In this document: positions 31,800 to 44,502 of the stretch, piece by piece
Layout: every line of letters begins with the position of its first letter
Numbering within the stretch: position 1 is the stretch's first letter
Assembly (NCBI GenBank): GCA_049487715.1
Contig: CP150558.1
Coordinates: forward strand, 310,001-374,000
DNA from: Pycnococcus provasolii
Lineage: Eukaryota > Chlorophyta > Pseudoscourfieldiophyceae > Pseudoscourfieldiales
Direction: 5' to 3'
DNA: 64,000 nucleotides
The notes under the pieces: generated by a model
The model's input: only the letters and a program-made list of their open reading frames with translations
What the model was told of the DNA's origin: nothing
Databases searched by the model: none
Program-made: the position numbers and the translations under genes

Positions 31800-32690
31800 A
31801 TGCCAAGCCGCAAGACCACCGGGCCGCGCGCGTGCCAGTTCTGCGGCCGGGTGTTCCCGACGGGCACGCACCGCAGCGTGGTGACGGAGCACCGCAAGTG
31901 CTGCGCGAGCAACCCGCTGCGGCGTCGTTTGCAGTGTCCGTGCGGGTTTGCGACGCACCACTTCGGCGTGCACAGGCGGCACCGCCTGAAGTGTCGCGCG
32001 CTTTGCCCTTCGTGCGATGCCGCGGCGAGCACGGTGGCACGACCGCTTCCTGCGGTTGGTTCGCGGCACGTCGCGTACTGCAGCAGCTCGTGGCCGCTGA
32101 GCACGCTCCCGGGGAAGTTCAACGTCTTGTACGCGGACCCGCCGTGGTCGTACAGCGCGCAGCCGCAGGGCTCGCTCGTCGGACTCGCGTCGTCGCACTA
32201 CGCGTGCATGTCGCAGGACGAGCTCAAGGCGCTGGGCACGCAGCTCCGCGCGGTGACGGAGGCGAACTGCGTGCTGTTTTTGTGGACGAGCGGCCCGCTG
32301 CTTGTGAAGTCGCTGGAGGTGCTGTCCGCGTGGGGCTTCCGGTACACGACGAAGTTCTTGGAGTGGGTGAAGGTGAAGAAGACGAACCGGCACGAGGAGC
32401 ACCGCATGGCGCTGGGGTGGTGGTCGATGGCGTGCACGGAGGACCTGCTGGTGGGCGTGCGCGGTTCGCTGAAAGGGCTGGTGACGCGCGCCCAGCGTCC
32501 GAGCCAGCTGCTCGCGCACCCGAAAGGCGCGCACAGCGAGAAGCCGGAGGAGGCTAGGCGTCGGGTGGAGCAGATGCTGGTCCCGGAGCGCGCGCGTTGC
32601 TTGGAGCTGTTCGCGCGTCGGGTCCCTCCGGAGGACACGGCGTGCGCGTGGAGCGTGTGGGGCAACGAGGTGGGCGCGGGCGCGAGGTGA
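31800..32690 (+). CDS. MT-A70 family adenine methyltransferase with N-terminal Cys/His finger region
   Basis: 296 residues from ATG 31800 (the frame is also open from a TTG at 31758). Residues 12-72 hold finger-like motifs: CQFCGRVFP..H..HRKC, LQCPCGFATHHFGVHRRH and CRALCPSC. The catalytic motif is YADPPWSY at 111-118 (DPPW 113-116), followed by the family's LFLWTSG, the KFLEWVKVKK strand and the RPSQLLAHPKGAHSEKPEE block. MT-A70 enzymes transfer methyl to N6 of adenine in RNA or DNA. A finger-bearing form beside a viral-type replicase makes element DNA a reasonable but unproven substrate. The catalytic residues look intact. It is divergent from the polymerase-helicase. Confidence 0.85.
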   Translation: MPSRKTTGPRACQFCGRVFPTGTHRSVVTEHRKCCASNPLRRRLQCPCGFATHHFGVHRRHRLKCRALCPSCDAAASTVARPLPAVGSRHVAYCSSSWPLSTLPGKFNVLYADPPWSYSAQPQGSLVGLASSHYACMSQDELKALGTQLRAVTEANCVLFLWTSGPLLVKSLEVLSAWGFRYTTKFLEWVKVKKTNRHEEHRMALGWWSMACTEDLLVGVRGSLKGLVTRAQRPSQLLAHPKGAHSEKPEEARRRVEQMLVPERARCLELFARRVPPEDTACAWSVWGNEVGAGAR

Positions 32691-33637
32691 CTCCTGCTCT
32701 CTCGCCTATAAGCGGGGCAGTGTTTTTGGGCCCCATAAGGGGAGGCAGGGTTTTTGCTTCCTCCTCGCCGCTGGGCTGCGTATGCATGGGAGACTGGAGG
32801 CAGGGCTGCTTGATCGTGCCGGCCGGTTGGGGAGCCATCGTAGGCCGGAAGCACCTCCCGACCGCGTTTGGGACAAATGAGGGAAAACGACCCAAACGCG
32901 GTCGGGAATGGGGAACGACCAACGATGAGGTCCAGAGTGTGATACGGGTAGAGAGAGGTCCCCCTCCCTACACTCCCCCCTCTTTTTGTTCCCCTCTGTT
33001 TTCCTCCTCGGGGTCCCAAACTCCGAAGTCCCCCTTAAAATTACAGGGCGTGGCCTACAACGAGCTAACGTGTCCTGCGGATCTGTATCCAATAGATCCT
33101 ATGAAGTATCTCGAGATGTACATACGGTACGGGTAGCTATGACTGGATTCCAGACTGGATTCACGAAGCACCGAGTTTCTCGTTTGGAAGCACCTTTTCG
33201 AGCCGTACCTTAGACTAACGGAACTGGTTGACCACCCAGAATGCGCCTGGGTATTCGCTCTCTCCCCCGGGGTATTGCCCCATCTATCTGCCAGCGAGGA
33301 ATCCTTCGAAGCTCTTCTGCTCTTTATAGGGGCTTTTTGTGTCGTACCCTCCGTCCCTCGTCTGCTCGTGCTCGTATTCTGTGACTGCCTCTCCCTCTCC
33401 CTCTCCCTCTCCCGGCGTACTGTACCAAGTACCAAGTAGAGTTCCCCTTTCCTTTCCTTTCCAGTCCTGGCCGTGCTTGAAGTTGGAAACCCATGCATGG
33501 CAGGGGTGGCGCTGCCTCAGCCGAGTAACTCGTAGCTCGTACTCGCCGTGTTCTCAGGTCAGGCAGTGTTCCTAGGAACCAGTCAATACCAGTCAGTCGT
33601 CGCGTCACCGTCGCGTCTCATCATACCATACCAGACC
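32691..33637. other. Intergenic region with hairpin copy 4
   Basis: About 950 bp before the polycystin start. It contains hairpin copy 4 and a TCCC/CTCTCC low-complexity stretch (about 33388-33412). A short protein-like reading KLQGVAYNELTCPADLYPID at about 33037-33096 has no supporting context. Confidence 0.45.
32857..32906 (+). repeat. Dispersed hairpin repeat, copy 4
   Basis: Identical arms and loop to copy 1 (CCCGACCGCGTTTGGG and complement). The left flank of about 70 bp (gggctgcttgatcgt, ccggttggggagccatc, taggccggaag) matches that of copy 2. Confidence 0.85.
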
Positions 33638-34809
33638 ATGGTGGTGGTGGTGGTGCCTGAGAAAAGAAGAAGCACCCTTGGGGTCTCGTCGTCGTCACAA
33701 CACGTCGCTCATGGCGACCAAACTACACCTACGCTGTCTGCCCTGCACGTCGCCGCCGCACGACTGTTCCAGACACACACGCGACTCACACACCGCATCA
33801 TCAAGGCGGTCGCGTGGCTCGCAGTCCTGGGAATCTACATCCTCTACTTGGTTTCGCAGACGGACACGAGAGGCGCGTACAACACGCACGCGGCGGTCGC
33901 ACACGTCCTGCGTTTGGGAGAACTCGAGCGCCTGACGAGCCAGGGTCTACACAACGTCGTCACGTACGTACGAGTCGCGCTCGTCAGCCAAGCTTGGCGC
34001 GACCCGGTTTGCGGTGACGGCGTCTGCGAGGCGCCGTACGAAGTACCCGGTGGGTGCGTCGCGGACTGCGGCACGGACAAAAGCGCGGTTCGCGCTATTC
34101 TCGGCGTCACGTCCGACTTCAGGCATACGCGCATACCCGAGGACTCGCTCCGAAGAACAGCACGGTGGAACTTTTGCCGGCGAGATGACGAGCGTGAACG
34201 AGCTGGGCTCGTCGAAGACATGTGCTACTATGCTGATCGCCAACCGGTAGAAAGGGATAGCAAGGTGGTTGAAGTCAAGGTCCGTGCTGGTGCGTGGTAC
34301 CTGCAGGTTGACGGCGACCTCGCCGGGCGCACGCAAGGATTCATCGTTGACTCGGACGTTCTGATAGCACGTGGTGCCGCCGAGGCACGCGTCGCAACAT
34401 ACAACGCCGGCAACGGTTCGCACGTGCTCCACATGCCAAACACCTCCGAGTGGTCCGTATGCAAAACGCCGCGGAGAGCTGCGGCGCTGCCTGTGCCGCG
34501 ATTCGCGGACGAAAACGAAAACGGTGCTTCTGCCGTCACAATCTCTGTGAGCGCCCAACAACGCCACCGCCGCCGCGCTCTTCTGCAACAACCTTGCCAA
34601 TTCAGCTGCCCGCCGGAGGAGCGGCGCACCGTGCCGTGCCCGTGCGACGTGTGCATGTCCGCCGAAGATACCTCGTCGACATGTGCCGAGGCCTCGCTAA
34701 CCTACTGCAATTCACCAGACGGCACGGGCTTTACCTTCCCACCACCACCACCACCTCCTCCTCCACCTCCTCCTTCTCCGCCGCCGCCGCCACCGCCACC
34801 GCCACCGCC

Positions 34810-34863
<54 letters not shown>

Positions 34864-34912
34864 ACCACCACCACCACCATCGCCGCCGCCGTCGCCGCCA
34901 CCGCCGCCGCCG

Positions 34913-34947
<35 letters not shown>

Positions 34948-34951
34948 CCCA

Positions 34952-34993
<42 letters not shown>

Positions 34994-35077
34994 TCGCCGC
35001 CGCCGCCGCCATGCGTTTCGACCAACAGTTGCCCACCCCCACCCCCATCGCCGCCGCCGCTGCCGCCGCCGCCCCCA

Positions 35078-35119
<42 letters not shown>

Positions 35120-38100
35120 TCGCCGCCGCCGCCGCCGCCGCCGTCGCCTCCTCCTCCTCCACCACCACCCCCTTCTCCTCCTCCTCCTCCTCCGCCTTCA
35201 CCGCCCCCTCCGCCGCCGCCATTGCCGCCGCCGCCGCCGTCGCCGCCACCGCCGCCGCCACCACCACCGTCGCCGCCACCGCCGCCGCCGCCACCGCCGC
35301 CCCCCTCGCCGCCCCCCCGCCGCCCCCCGCCGCCGCCGTCGCCGCCGCCGCCGCCACCACCACCCTTCGCATGGACTGATACTTTTCTGATTGGAGACAT
35401 GAAGGAATATTTGGGATTCTCAATGTTAGGGGGTTCTCAACTTGCGTGGAGCAGTGACGGCTCCCGCCTTGCCGTCGCCGGACCTACATATTGCGCTGGT
35501 TATACTCAATCGTTCTCTTCTAATGGCGGTCCTTATGCTTGCCCTAGCCCTACCAATGGGCGTGTTCGCGTTTTCGATGTCGTTGGGTCGGGGTCAAGCC
35601 GTACCTTGACTCAAGTCGGTTCCGACTTAGTGGGATCATATAGTGGGATCGGAATTCTTGGTGTTCCCATATTTGGTGAAGCCTTTGCACTTTCTGGAGA
35701 TGGAAATCGCATTGCAATCTCCGATTCTTATCAGTTAGCTTCGAGTCCTACTTCGATCTATCCTGTGCACGTCTTCGACTGGGACGGCACTTCATGGATC
35801 AAGACGCATTCCTTTCCGGGCACTTTCCACTCCGGGGGTCCTGCCGGTGCCCAGCATGATGTTTATGGTCTTGACATCTCAGAAGATGGCTTGCGAATCG
35901 CAATGGGAAGGAGCCGGGAAGGTTCAACGTCGTTTACCTTATCCAATGGGCAAACAAGAAGCCAAATGAGAGCAGCTCCGCAGTCCGGAGCTGAGGGCAG
36001 AGTTTACGTTTACGAATACGACGGCACATCATGGAATCAACTTGGAGGCGCTATTCCACCACCACTAGATACGTATTATTTTGGTGCGACGGATCTTGCG
36101 CTCTCAGCCGATGGCCAAATCTTAGCGGTTGGGACACCAAACTGGGACGACGTTGCAAACTATATATACCAAGGCAGTAGCTGTCCATATCCGTCTTCGA
36201 GCTTTACATGTTGTAGCTGTAATCTTAGATATGGCACAACGCATGGCGGATTCATCGTTTACACATGGAGCGGAACTTCATGGAATGTGCGAGGGTCTCA
36301 CATCACCAACAATCTTGGATATGGACAATTTTTAAATGAACAATTGGGCTACGCAATTGATATGTCACGTGATGGATCTCGGGTGGTGGTTGGCACGAAA
36401 TCTAACGGATTAGGCCCAAGTTGGACTTTGCAATACCACACCGAATATGTACGAGTCTATGAATGGAATGGTAGCACATACGCTCAGCTCGGCAATGACA
36501 TACAAGGTATTAATCCTTCGACCGAAAAGTTCGGCGATTCGATATCTTTATCTGGGGATGGTTCGCGCGTGGCTGTTGCAACAAGATATGATACTTCAAG
36601 TTCTGGAATTGCCAGATTGTTCGATTACGACGGTTCATCTTGGCAGCAGGTTGGTCAAGATGGGAGTATGACGATATCCAGGGGAAGCAGTGGTACCTTC
36701 GGCGAGGGGATAGCCTTGTCGCGGGATGGCAAACATTTGGCAGTTTCAGAATATTCTTATGACAATGACCTATCTTATATTACTTATGATGATTCTGGAA
36801 TTGTTTACCTTTTCGATGCTCCTGGGATGACATCAGGACGACGCCGACGATTACACGGTACCTCAAAGCATGTCAACGAGTCAATTCGCCGTATGCACAT
36901 CACGAGGCCGTCTTTGTACTTGCCAGACCCGCACTGTGGCATGGAACTGTACAAGAATGTCGTATCTAAGATCATCTCCCCATTTGCGATGTGCACATCA
37001 CCGGCCGTGCTTGGCGGTGCTCCTCCTGCCGTGCATGTCGAGAACAAGAAGTACGCCTTGGTCACCGTGCCATGCACGTTGCTCGCGCGACTCCCAGATG
37101 CGGGTATCCTTTCCAGCATGTACATGTACGAACCGACAAAGAATCCTGCAGCTCTTGCAGCCTTAGGTGTTCCTGACGACGACGACCCGGGCGTGACGCA
37201 CAATGCCGCCGGCCCTTTGGTGTCGCTTTTGCCTCACGACTTTCCAGTTTCACCCGACGTAATCACTGTCGAGATTCCGTACCAGCGCAAGCTCGGAGGC
37301 AGCACGGATATCCCGTATGCACATATGATGCCTGACGAAGGGTCGACGCAGTGGACAAACATTCCGATCGAGGCGACGAATTGCGACGGCACAGCTTGCG
37401 TTGCGATCATCAAGGCGAGCAGCTTTGCCATCTTCGTCGTAACGGTGGACCCGCCACCACCTCCACCTCCTCCGCCGCCTTCGCCACCTCCACCGCCGCC
37501 TTCGCCGCCACCACCGCCACCACTGCCGTACTTGCCCCCACCACCTCCGCCAAGCCCGCCACCCCCTCCAGCTCCAGATTTCCCGCCGCCGAGACCACCT
37601 CCGCCGAGTCCGCCGCCAAGCCCGCCGCCAAGCCCTCCACCACCGAGTCCCCCGCCGGGCACGAAGCCACTATCACCACCGTCGACTCCGCAGTCACCCC
37701 TCGACTCGCCACCTTCAGCCCCGAGCCCGCCGCCGCCAAGCCCGCCGCCGCCAAGCCCGCCGCCGGCTCGTCCACCTCCGCCACCTTATCCGTCACCTCC
37801 GCCAAATCGAACGCCTCCAGCTCCGCATTTTCCACCCATGCCGCCAGCACCACGACAACCACCGCCCAATCCGATTGCACCACCGCTCGCGCCACAGGCG
37901 CCGCTAATGCCGCCGATTGCCTCGCCGCCTCCGCCAAGTCCACCGCCGCCTGAAGGTTCGCCGCCACCGCCACGACCCCCTCCGCCCGTACCAGATCTCG
38001 TGTTGGCGGTGTCGAACGATACACTGCCTGCTCCACCACCGATTTCCTCTCCGCCACCGCCACCTCTCGACGTAACAGCCCCTCGAATCACGCTCGTGGG

Positions 38101-41100
38101 CCTTGCGGATATTGAAATCTACCAGTACGAGGAGTACATTGACGCCATGGCGACGTGCGTTGACGGCATGGATGGTGCTGTTGAGGTACAGTCACCGGTC
38201 GAACTCGCCATATCATTGGATACGTCGCGTCCCACTTTACCGGATGCGCCGATTGTGCTCACGTACTATTGCGCAGATCTCGCTGGCAATCGTGCATCTA
38301 TTCAGCGGCGAATACATATACTGAGCGACCAATGTGCCGACGCGTCTGCCACAACAGGACAGCGTGAGCACGTCTGCCCAATCATGTACGAGAGCGATGA
38401 AGAAGGAGGTGTAGAGTGCAGCATGTATGGAGTGTGCGCAGTTCAGCAAGTCTATGTGGATCCCGAGCCTGAAAAAGCGCAATTAATGGCATTGTCGACT
38501 CCCGTGGATGCAATTCCGCCAAACATTCATCTCGTCAGCATGTGGCCAAACGCCATCATGGATCAGACGGTGGATGGCATGCTAGTTCTTCGGGAGGAAG
38601 TCACACAAGGAGAACGTTACGTAGACCCTGGGTACGTGTGCGTCGACCAAATGGATGGTGATTTATCCGAGCACGTCGGCGCCTTTGGTAACTTTGCAAT
38701 CGATACGCGACTCGCCACGACAGAGCCGCAGATTATACGCTACACATGCACAGACCGCGCAGGTGCCAAATCTAGGGAAGTCCAGCGTTGGATCACCGTT
38801 GTTCCAAAGTGTGGCAAAGGTGTTGAAACATGCCCCGATGGTTCGTGTCCGGTGGACAATGCTGATACCTGCATCATGTCAGGCATGACTGTTCAAGGAG
38901 AGGTTGAGAAGTATCCGGAGATTTTGCACCCTGACAACCCGCCACTGATCAGTCTCATCGGCAACGCGATGCTTGTCGTCGAAGATCAAGGATATCGCGC
39001 GTGCACGCCCGAATTGGAAGTTAGCGCCATCTGCGACCATGGCGCGACTGCTCATGACGACGTGGATGGCGATCTGACTCCTTACGTGCAGGCGTGTGGT
39101 TTGAACTTTGAAAAACATGGCATTTCAGGATGCACCATATACGGTGAGAGCTATCCTGGAACATACGAGGTGACCTTTTCAGTCGTGGATAGCGCGGGGC
39201 ACGAGGCGAGCGTGGCACGACTCGTGACGCTGTTGGCCAAGTGTGACGCAGGCGAAGTGCTCTGCGCGGATGGCTTGACATGTGTACCCGAAGGCGTTCC
39301 TTGCGAAGTTGACATCGCACCAGCTGTCGAGGTGGCTGCAGAGCCACCCACGCCGCCGTCTCCTCCGAATGTTACCGCAATTGGCAATCGTGTCGTGTCG
39401 CTGCCACGTTTCACGCCGTACATTTCATGCCAGACGGAGCAAGTGCCCACTGAAAAGCTTCCGTGCGATCTTGGAGCGAAGGCCATTGACGAGGAGGATG
39501 GGGATTTGCAAGCCGGCTTGCTTGTGTGTCCGCCTGACACCTGCCTGATCTCTGGCTGCGTGGGTCACGAGCTATGGCGTAAGGGTGTCGACAGTTGTGT
39601 GAATGCATCGGCACCCATCGGCACTACTTTCGACGTATCATTCGTTGCCTTCGACACGACGGGCGTATACGCCTCGGATGTACGGAGCGTCACAATTACC
39701 GCGCCATGTGCCGAAGGACAGCATTGGTGTCCCGCCAATTCGCCATCTGGGCGATGTGAGGAATCTACATGTGAGACGATTGATGCAATCACAGGGGAAG
39801 GCGGACTTCTGCCTTCCGTGCTCATCAAAGATGTAGAGATCAATCCATCTGGCCCAAAGATGGAGTGGCGCACACCACCCGTCGAGGAGATGCCATTCGC
39901 TTTCGTGTTCGGCCAAACGCCTTGGCAATCGCTCAACGACATGACAGGTGGCAACCCTCTCGCGGCATGCCACAGAATGTTATATCTTGCATTTTTCCCT
40001 CAGTGTGTCGCCAAGGCGAACGACGCCATCGATGGAGATGTCACAGAGACGGTGCATGCATATAATCGGCAAGGGGAGTGCACACCAAGCGTGCTGGCTG
40101 CGGGACTGTGTCGCCCAGGCGTGCATGTCTTTTATCTGACCGCCTACGATCGTGACGGCAACCAGGGCTACGGTGACGTTGCGCTGACGATTGACATTGT
40201 ACAAGGATACGAAGAGACGTACACAGTCAACCGCACAGGTCCATGCGAGCCTTTTCTGGACCCGCGCATCGAGGACAGCGCGGAGGTGCGATCGAATGTA
40301 GCTGCTGAGCTCAATGTGCATCGAGGTCGTGTCCGTGTACACGCATGCGAGAAACTTGGAGGCGACATAGCTCGGCTCGAGGTGGTGGTTGTTCGATCGT
40401 TCTACGACGACAATCCTGCAAAGCACCGTCGTAAGCTTGAGCAGCAGGACGGTTCGTCAAGCATGCTGAGTCTACTCCGCATCGGTCCCGACAGTGCCGA
40501 TCCACGCGGGTCTTGGTATGCAAATCAGCATACACGCATTCTTTCGCTCGCTGCACAGGATCTTGCCATTCGCACGGACAACACGACGATCGGAACAAAT
40601 CTCACGATGCAACTTTCATCTGATCTCGCTAAATCTGAGATCATGAGTGCTGTATCCGCACGAATCAACGATGCGTATGCCTCGAATGTTGAAGAGATTA
40701 TCACGCAGCAAGCAAATTTAGCTTCGCGCGCCGATGAGCTTGCCGACTTGGTTGCAGAAACAATCGCATTGACAGCACAAGAAGAAGATGCATTTGAAGA
40801 TATCGGAAATAACACGCTTGTCGCGCAGGCACGCCTCGATGAACTTACAGCTTCTCTCAATGCAGCGACGAGTACGATCGATGGCGTGAATACCGCAACT
40901 CCGGATGTGGTGGCCGGATGCCGTGGTGCGCGTGGATCTCGACATTCTTACTTTGACGTGACTGCAGCTACTGGTGGAGAAAATGATACTTCTTCTACTG
41001 CGGTACCCATTGCTCGCCGTCGCCTCATCGCGTCGTCGTCGTCTTCGCGCAAAACAACCATGGGCTCGGAAGACTTGGTCGGGAGTCGATGGCAAATTGG

Positions 41101-44100
41101 CGTTGTATCTCGCAAGTTGCTCAGGGTGTCTGCATCTGGCAAGGATAAGCGCATAGTAACCAAGCTATCGGAAGGGGATTCGAACGATGCTTGGAGTGGA
41201 TACGCATCTGACGTTAACGTCGAAGATGACCTGCGCCTCGTGGACCACGTCGGATACAAACGACCGCGCACTCTTGGTGCAACTGGCCAACTTCGCATCG
41301 TAGGTGGAGTGCTTGTTACGCAGCGTCGCGCCTCTCGGGAGGCGGGATGCCGCGGTCGCACGTCGCGAGGCGTTGGTCAGGACGCCTCCTCAAACGTGAT
41401 GGATGTGATCAAATCTCGACAGGGGCGCTTCGAGGATCTCTACCGTGAGATGCGGTGCTCGAGTCTTGACGCGGGTGCAGCGTATGGATTTGATGCGATG
41501 TTTGCGCGACTCGACTTGCCTAAAGATGTGACCAATCCTGTGGACACGAATTTACATGGACTGTACGATCCTACGTTGCGATCGGTGAGAGCTGCATTCT
41601 ACAACGACTCCGAGCTAGCAGCGCCTGATACGCCATTCGCCTTCTTCGATCGCGACTACGATCCCAATAGAGAAATGTCTTCGACTGACATGGAGCGTGC
41701 TCTTTTTGACGTGTATCTCGATGGCACCCTGATGGAGAGCCGTGCGAAGCGCTTGCTGTCGTATTTATACCTATCTCGATTTGTCGACCGTCGAACGCGA
41801 TCCGTGGATATTCGCGTGATTCTCCATAACGAGCCTGCGGATGTACTCGTTGACGTTCGAGTTCGCATGGTGGTAAGTGCACAGGGCGAGCTATCGTCGA
41901 TCACAGAGATCGGAAAGGTTCCGCTCTTTGACTACTTCGACGGCTCAACGGGTCATCTTGGCCTATTTGTAGTTGAGGTGATTGTCGCGGCATTGGCAGT
42001 CTTGCTTTGTATAAGCTCTGTTGGTGATGCGCGTCGATTTGCGCATTTGCTGCACGAATCTATTATTCGACGGCTCCAGCAGCGCATTGTGCATCGTCAT
42101 TTTATGGTGGATGCATGGATGGTTGTGGTTGACGCGATTCAACTAGCGATCCCACTTTGCTTGTTGGCGGCTAGCATCGTGCATTTTGTGTACTTCTTCG
42201 CGTACGTGCGCGACTTTACATACGAGCGTAGTTACCGCTGGTATGATGGTGACGGCTCTGCGGAGGCACGCATCCTTCTTCCTAAGCGTCTCGCCGATCC
42301 TCAGCCTCCGGTGGAGGGCTATCCACGTGGTGCATGGAGACACACGCTACCCGTGGACTTGTCGGAGCGGGACGCCTACTTATCTCTTCTCGATAAGGTG
42401 GATGCCATGAGCACGCTCAATGGTTGGTATCTCGTGCTTCAGGTTCCCATCCTGCTGGGTATTGCCGCGAATATCATCCGCCACTTTTTTGGTCTTCCTA
42501 TGATGTATCCGTACATGCGCACACTGCAGCGCGGTCTCCCAAACATGATCACATTGATTGGTGTGATGATGTTCTTCACGATTCTCTGCGCATATGCAAT
42601 GTACATACTAGTTGGTCATCGCATGAGTATGCATGCCCGTGCGCATCACGCCATCGAAAGTCTGGCCGAAAGTCAGGTGGGCGATTCGTCCGGCTTGCAG
42701 TACCGTGTCAATTTGGGCATGGGTGAAGGTGTGATCGTGGAGCCGACTGAGAATGTTGCCCTGGCTATTGTGCACGTCTTCTACCCGCTAATCACTGCTT
42801 TCGTGCTCATGCAATTCGTGGTTGCGATTCTTCTTGACTTCTTCACGGAAGAGCGTCAGCGCCGCCTGGCAAGAGAACGTCTTGACAGAAAGAAGGAGTC
42901 GCAAGTCGATTCAATAGCGCGCTCGTCGATGCGTACTTCAGGGCACCTCGATGAAGTGCGAGACATTCTCAGCTCTGTGCTGTACAATCTTGGGTGGAGG
43001 AACACAGCCGCTTTCGTATTTTCAGGCAATGCAAAGTGGCTTGATCCTCGGCGCGGACTTCGTGGCTTTGAGGCGAGCAGCGGGATCAGAGGATTCGAGA
43101 TGGATTCGAATGAGGCGAGCAGCTCATCGTCGCATTCCAATGCGTTACTTGAGAATCCACGAGCAAAGGTAAATGCGCTCATATTAAGCACGTGGGGTAA
43201 GGGCCCGGCGATAGAATTGAAAAGTAAACTTTCAGCGAAAGATCGCTGGAGAAGTGCACGCCGCCTCCTGCACTCTTCTTGGCAGGCTGCATCGATGCTA
43301 GATGTTATGATGAAGCGTATTCAGCACGACCGTGAGGGCCGTGAGAGAGGCCTGGATTCGGAAGAGAATGATTCTCGTGTTGAGCTATTCACCAGCGATG
43401 TGCGTGAGGATGGCTTGCGCATGGACACAGACCGCTACCTTCGCATGAATCGGGTGAATCGCCAGGAGCTTGTGTTGCCGAAACTAGGCTTACTGGGTAA
43501 GAACTGGTGTTGGGTTTGTTTGTTTCTGTGTGATTTATTTGTGTTTTGCTTTGGGTTGATTAGTTAGTTTGTTTGATTTTTCTAAATTTCTGTTGCATTT
43601 CCTAACCGAATCTAATCCCCCTCGTGAAAACAGGTCCTACGGCGCTGGGAGAGGTGCTTCATAAACTGCACGAGACCGCGTCGAAGCGAGAAGACTTTGC
43701 CTCGTCCAAATACGTTGTGGACGTTGACGTTCAAATGCTGAATGAGTGGACAAGTGGACTTGCCCTTTTACCAGACGTCTTGGTGTTGAACGTTACGGAA
43801 GCGGGTGTTGAACCTAGACTAGAGGATTTGGCTGTGAAGAAGGAGGCAAATAACGATGAGACGAATACCGCGATGGAGAATCTGCTGTTGCGTTTCGTGA
43901 CGAAAGATGACCGTTTGCTCTTTCGCAGTAAGACCCTGCGCCTCATGGACGCGAAGCGCAGTCAAATTTTGCACGACGCCTGCGTGCATCTCTCAAGGCG
44001 CATCGTCCACGACATTGGCTGGCGTGCAGGGTCAGAACTTGGAAGAATGCATGGTGAAGAGCTAGTGAAGGCGGTGCTTCTTCGTGCCAGAGATACTGCC

Positions 44101-44502
44101 AAAGGATTGCAGGCTGTGACTGAAGATACGCTCAAGCTGAGCATGACATTGCGTGATGCAGTGATAGTAACGCGCGACGCTGCACCTCGCGTGGCAGCAG
44201 CCAACAAGATGCGTATGCGTATGCGTGCGAACTTGCCCTCATGGTTGAACAGTTACAGCCGTGGCGATTTGGTCGACAACGTGTGGCGTGCAGGCACGGA
44301 CGTTGTTGGCGTCATCACGGAGGTTCCATGGCGTGCAGTGGGACTCATGCTGAATTTGCTTCTTTGCGGAAATGACGAAAATGCCCTGCAAGTGGGGTCG
44401 GCAAAAGAGAAGAGAGGTGAAAGTCCATCCATTCTCGACGTTCACGCGACCTTTAACGAGTGGGGTGGCGGTGATGGCTCCTCCCAGAGCTCTCCTCCTT
44501 AG
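33638..44502 (+). CDS. Giant polycystin (PKD/TRPP-type) channel with propeller and Ig-like ectodomain
   Basis: Exons 33638-43496 and 43634-44502 give about 3575 residues. Start ACCATGG at 33638 (an upstream GTG was rejected). Layout: membrane helix about 54-75 (AVAWLAVLGIYILYLV); Cys module CGDGVCEAPYEVPGGC about 123-138; proline tract 367-576; seven-blade propeller about 588-1064 (ALSGDGNRIAIS, DISEDGLRIAMG, ALSADGQILAVG and others); a domain of unknown type 1065-1270; proline tract 1271-1475; five HYR/DUF5011-like Ig repeats about 1478-2190 (CVDQMDGDLSE, AHDDVDGDLTP, AIDEEDGDLQA); polycystin extracellular domain about 2590-2765; then PKD-channel membrane helices about 2765-3080 (LGLFVVEVIVAALAVLLCIS, FVLMQFVVAILLDFF). 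Polycystins are cation channels, in algae often flagellar. The ectodomain suggests a mechanosensory or adhesion role (inference). Confidence 0.9.
34738..35362 (+). repeat. In-gene CCG/CCA/CCT proline repeat
   Basis: About 625 bp of proline codons with scattered Ser, encoding P(5-20)S blocks within the polycystin ectodomain. Near-perfect trinucleotide composition leaves every frame open and is prone to assembly error. Confidence 0.9.
43497..43633 (+). other. Spliceosomal intron in polycystin gene
   Basis: 137 nt, donor G|gtaaga, acceptor gtgaaaacag. Phase 1; the joined codon is GGT. Without splicing, the frame would end at 43567 in hydrophobic nonsense (LFVFCFGLIS). Confidence 0.85.

Noticed and set aside
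33037-33136. Short reading KLQGVAYNELTCPADLYPID
   Set aside because: Protein-like but isolated, with no start, no neighbours and no recognised family.
34702-35423. Gly-rich minus-strand frames opposite the polycystin proline tract
   Set aside because: Complement of proline codons; no independent evidence.
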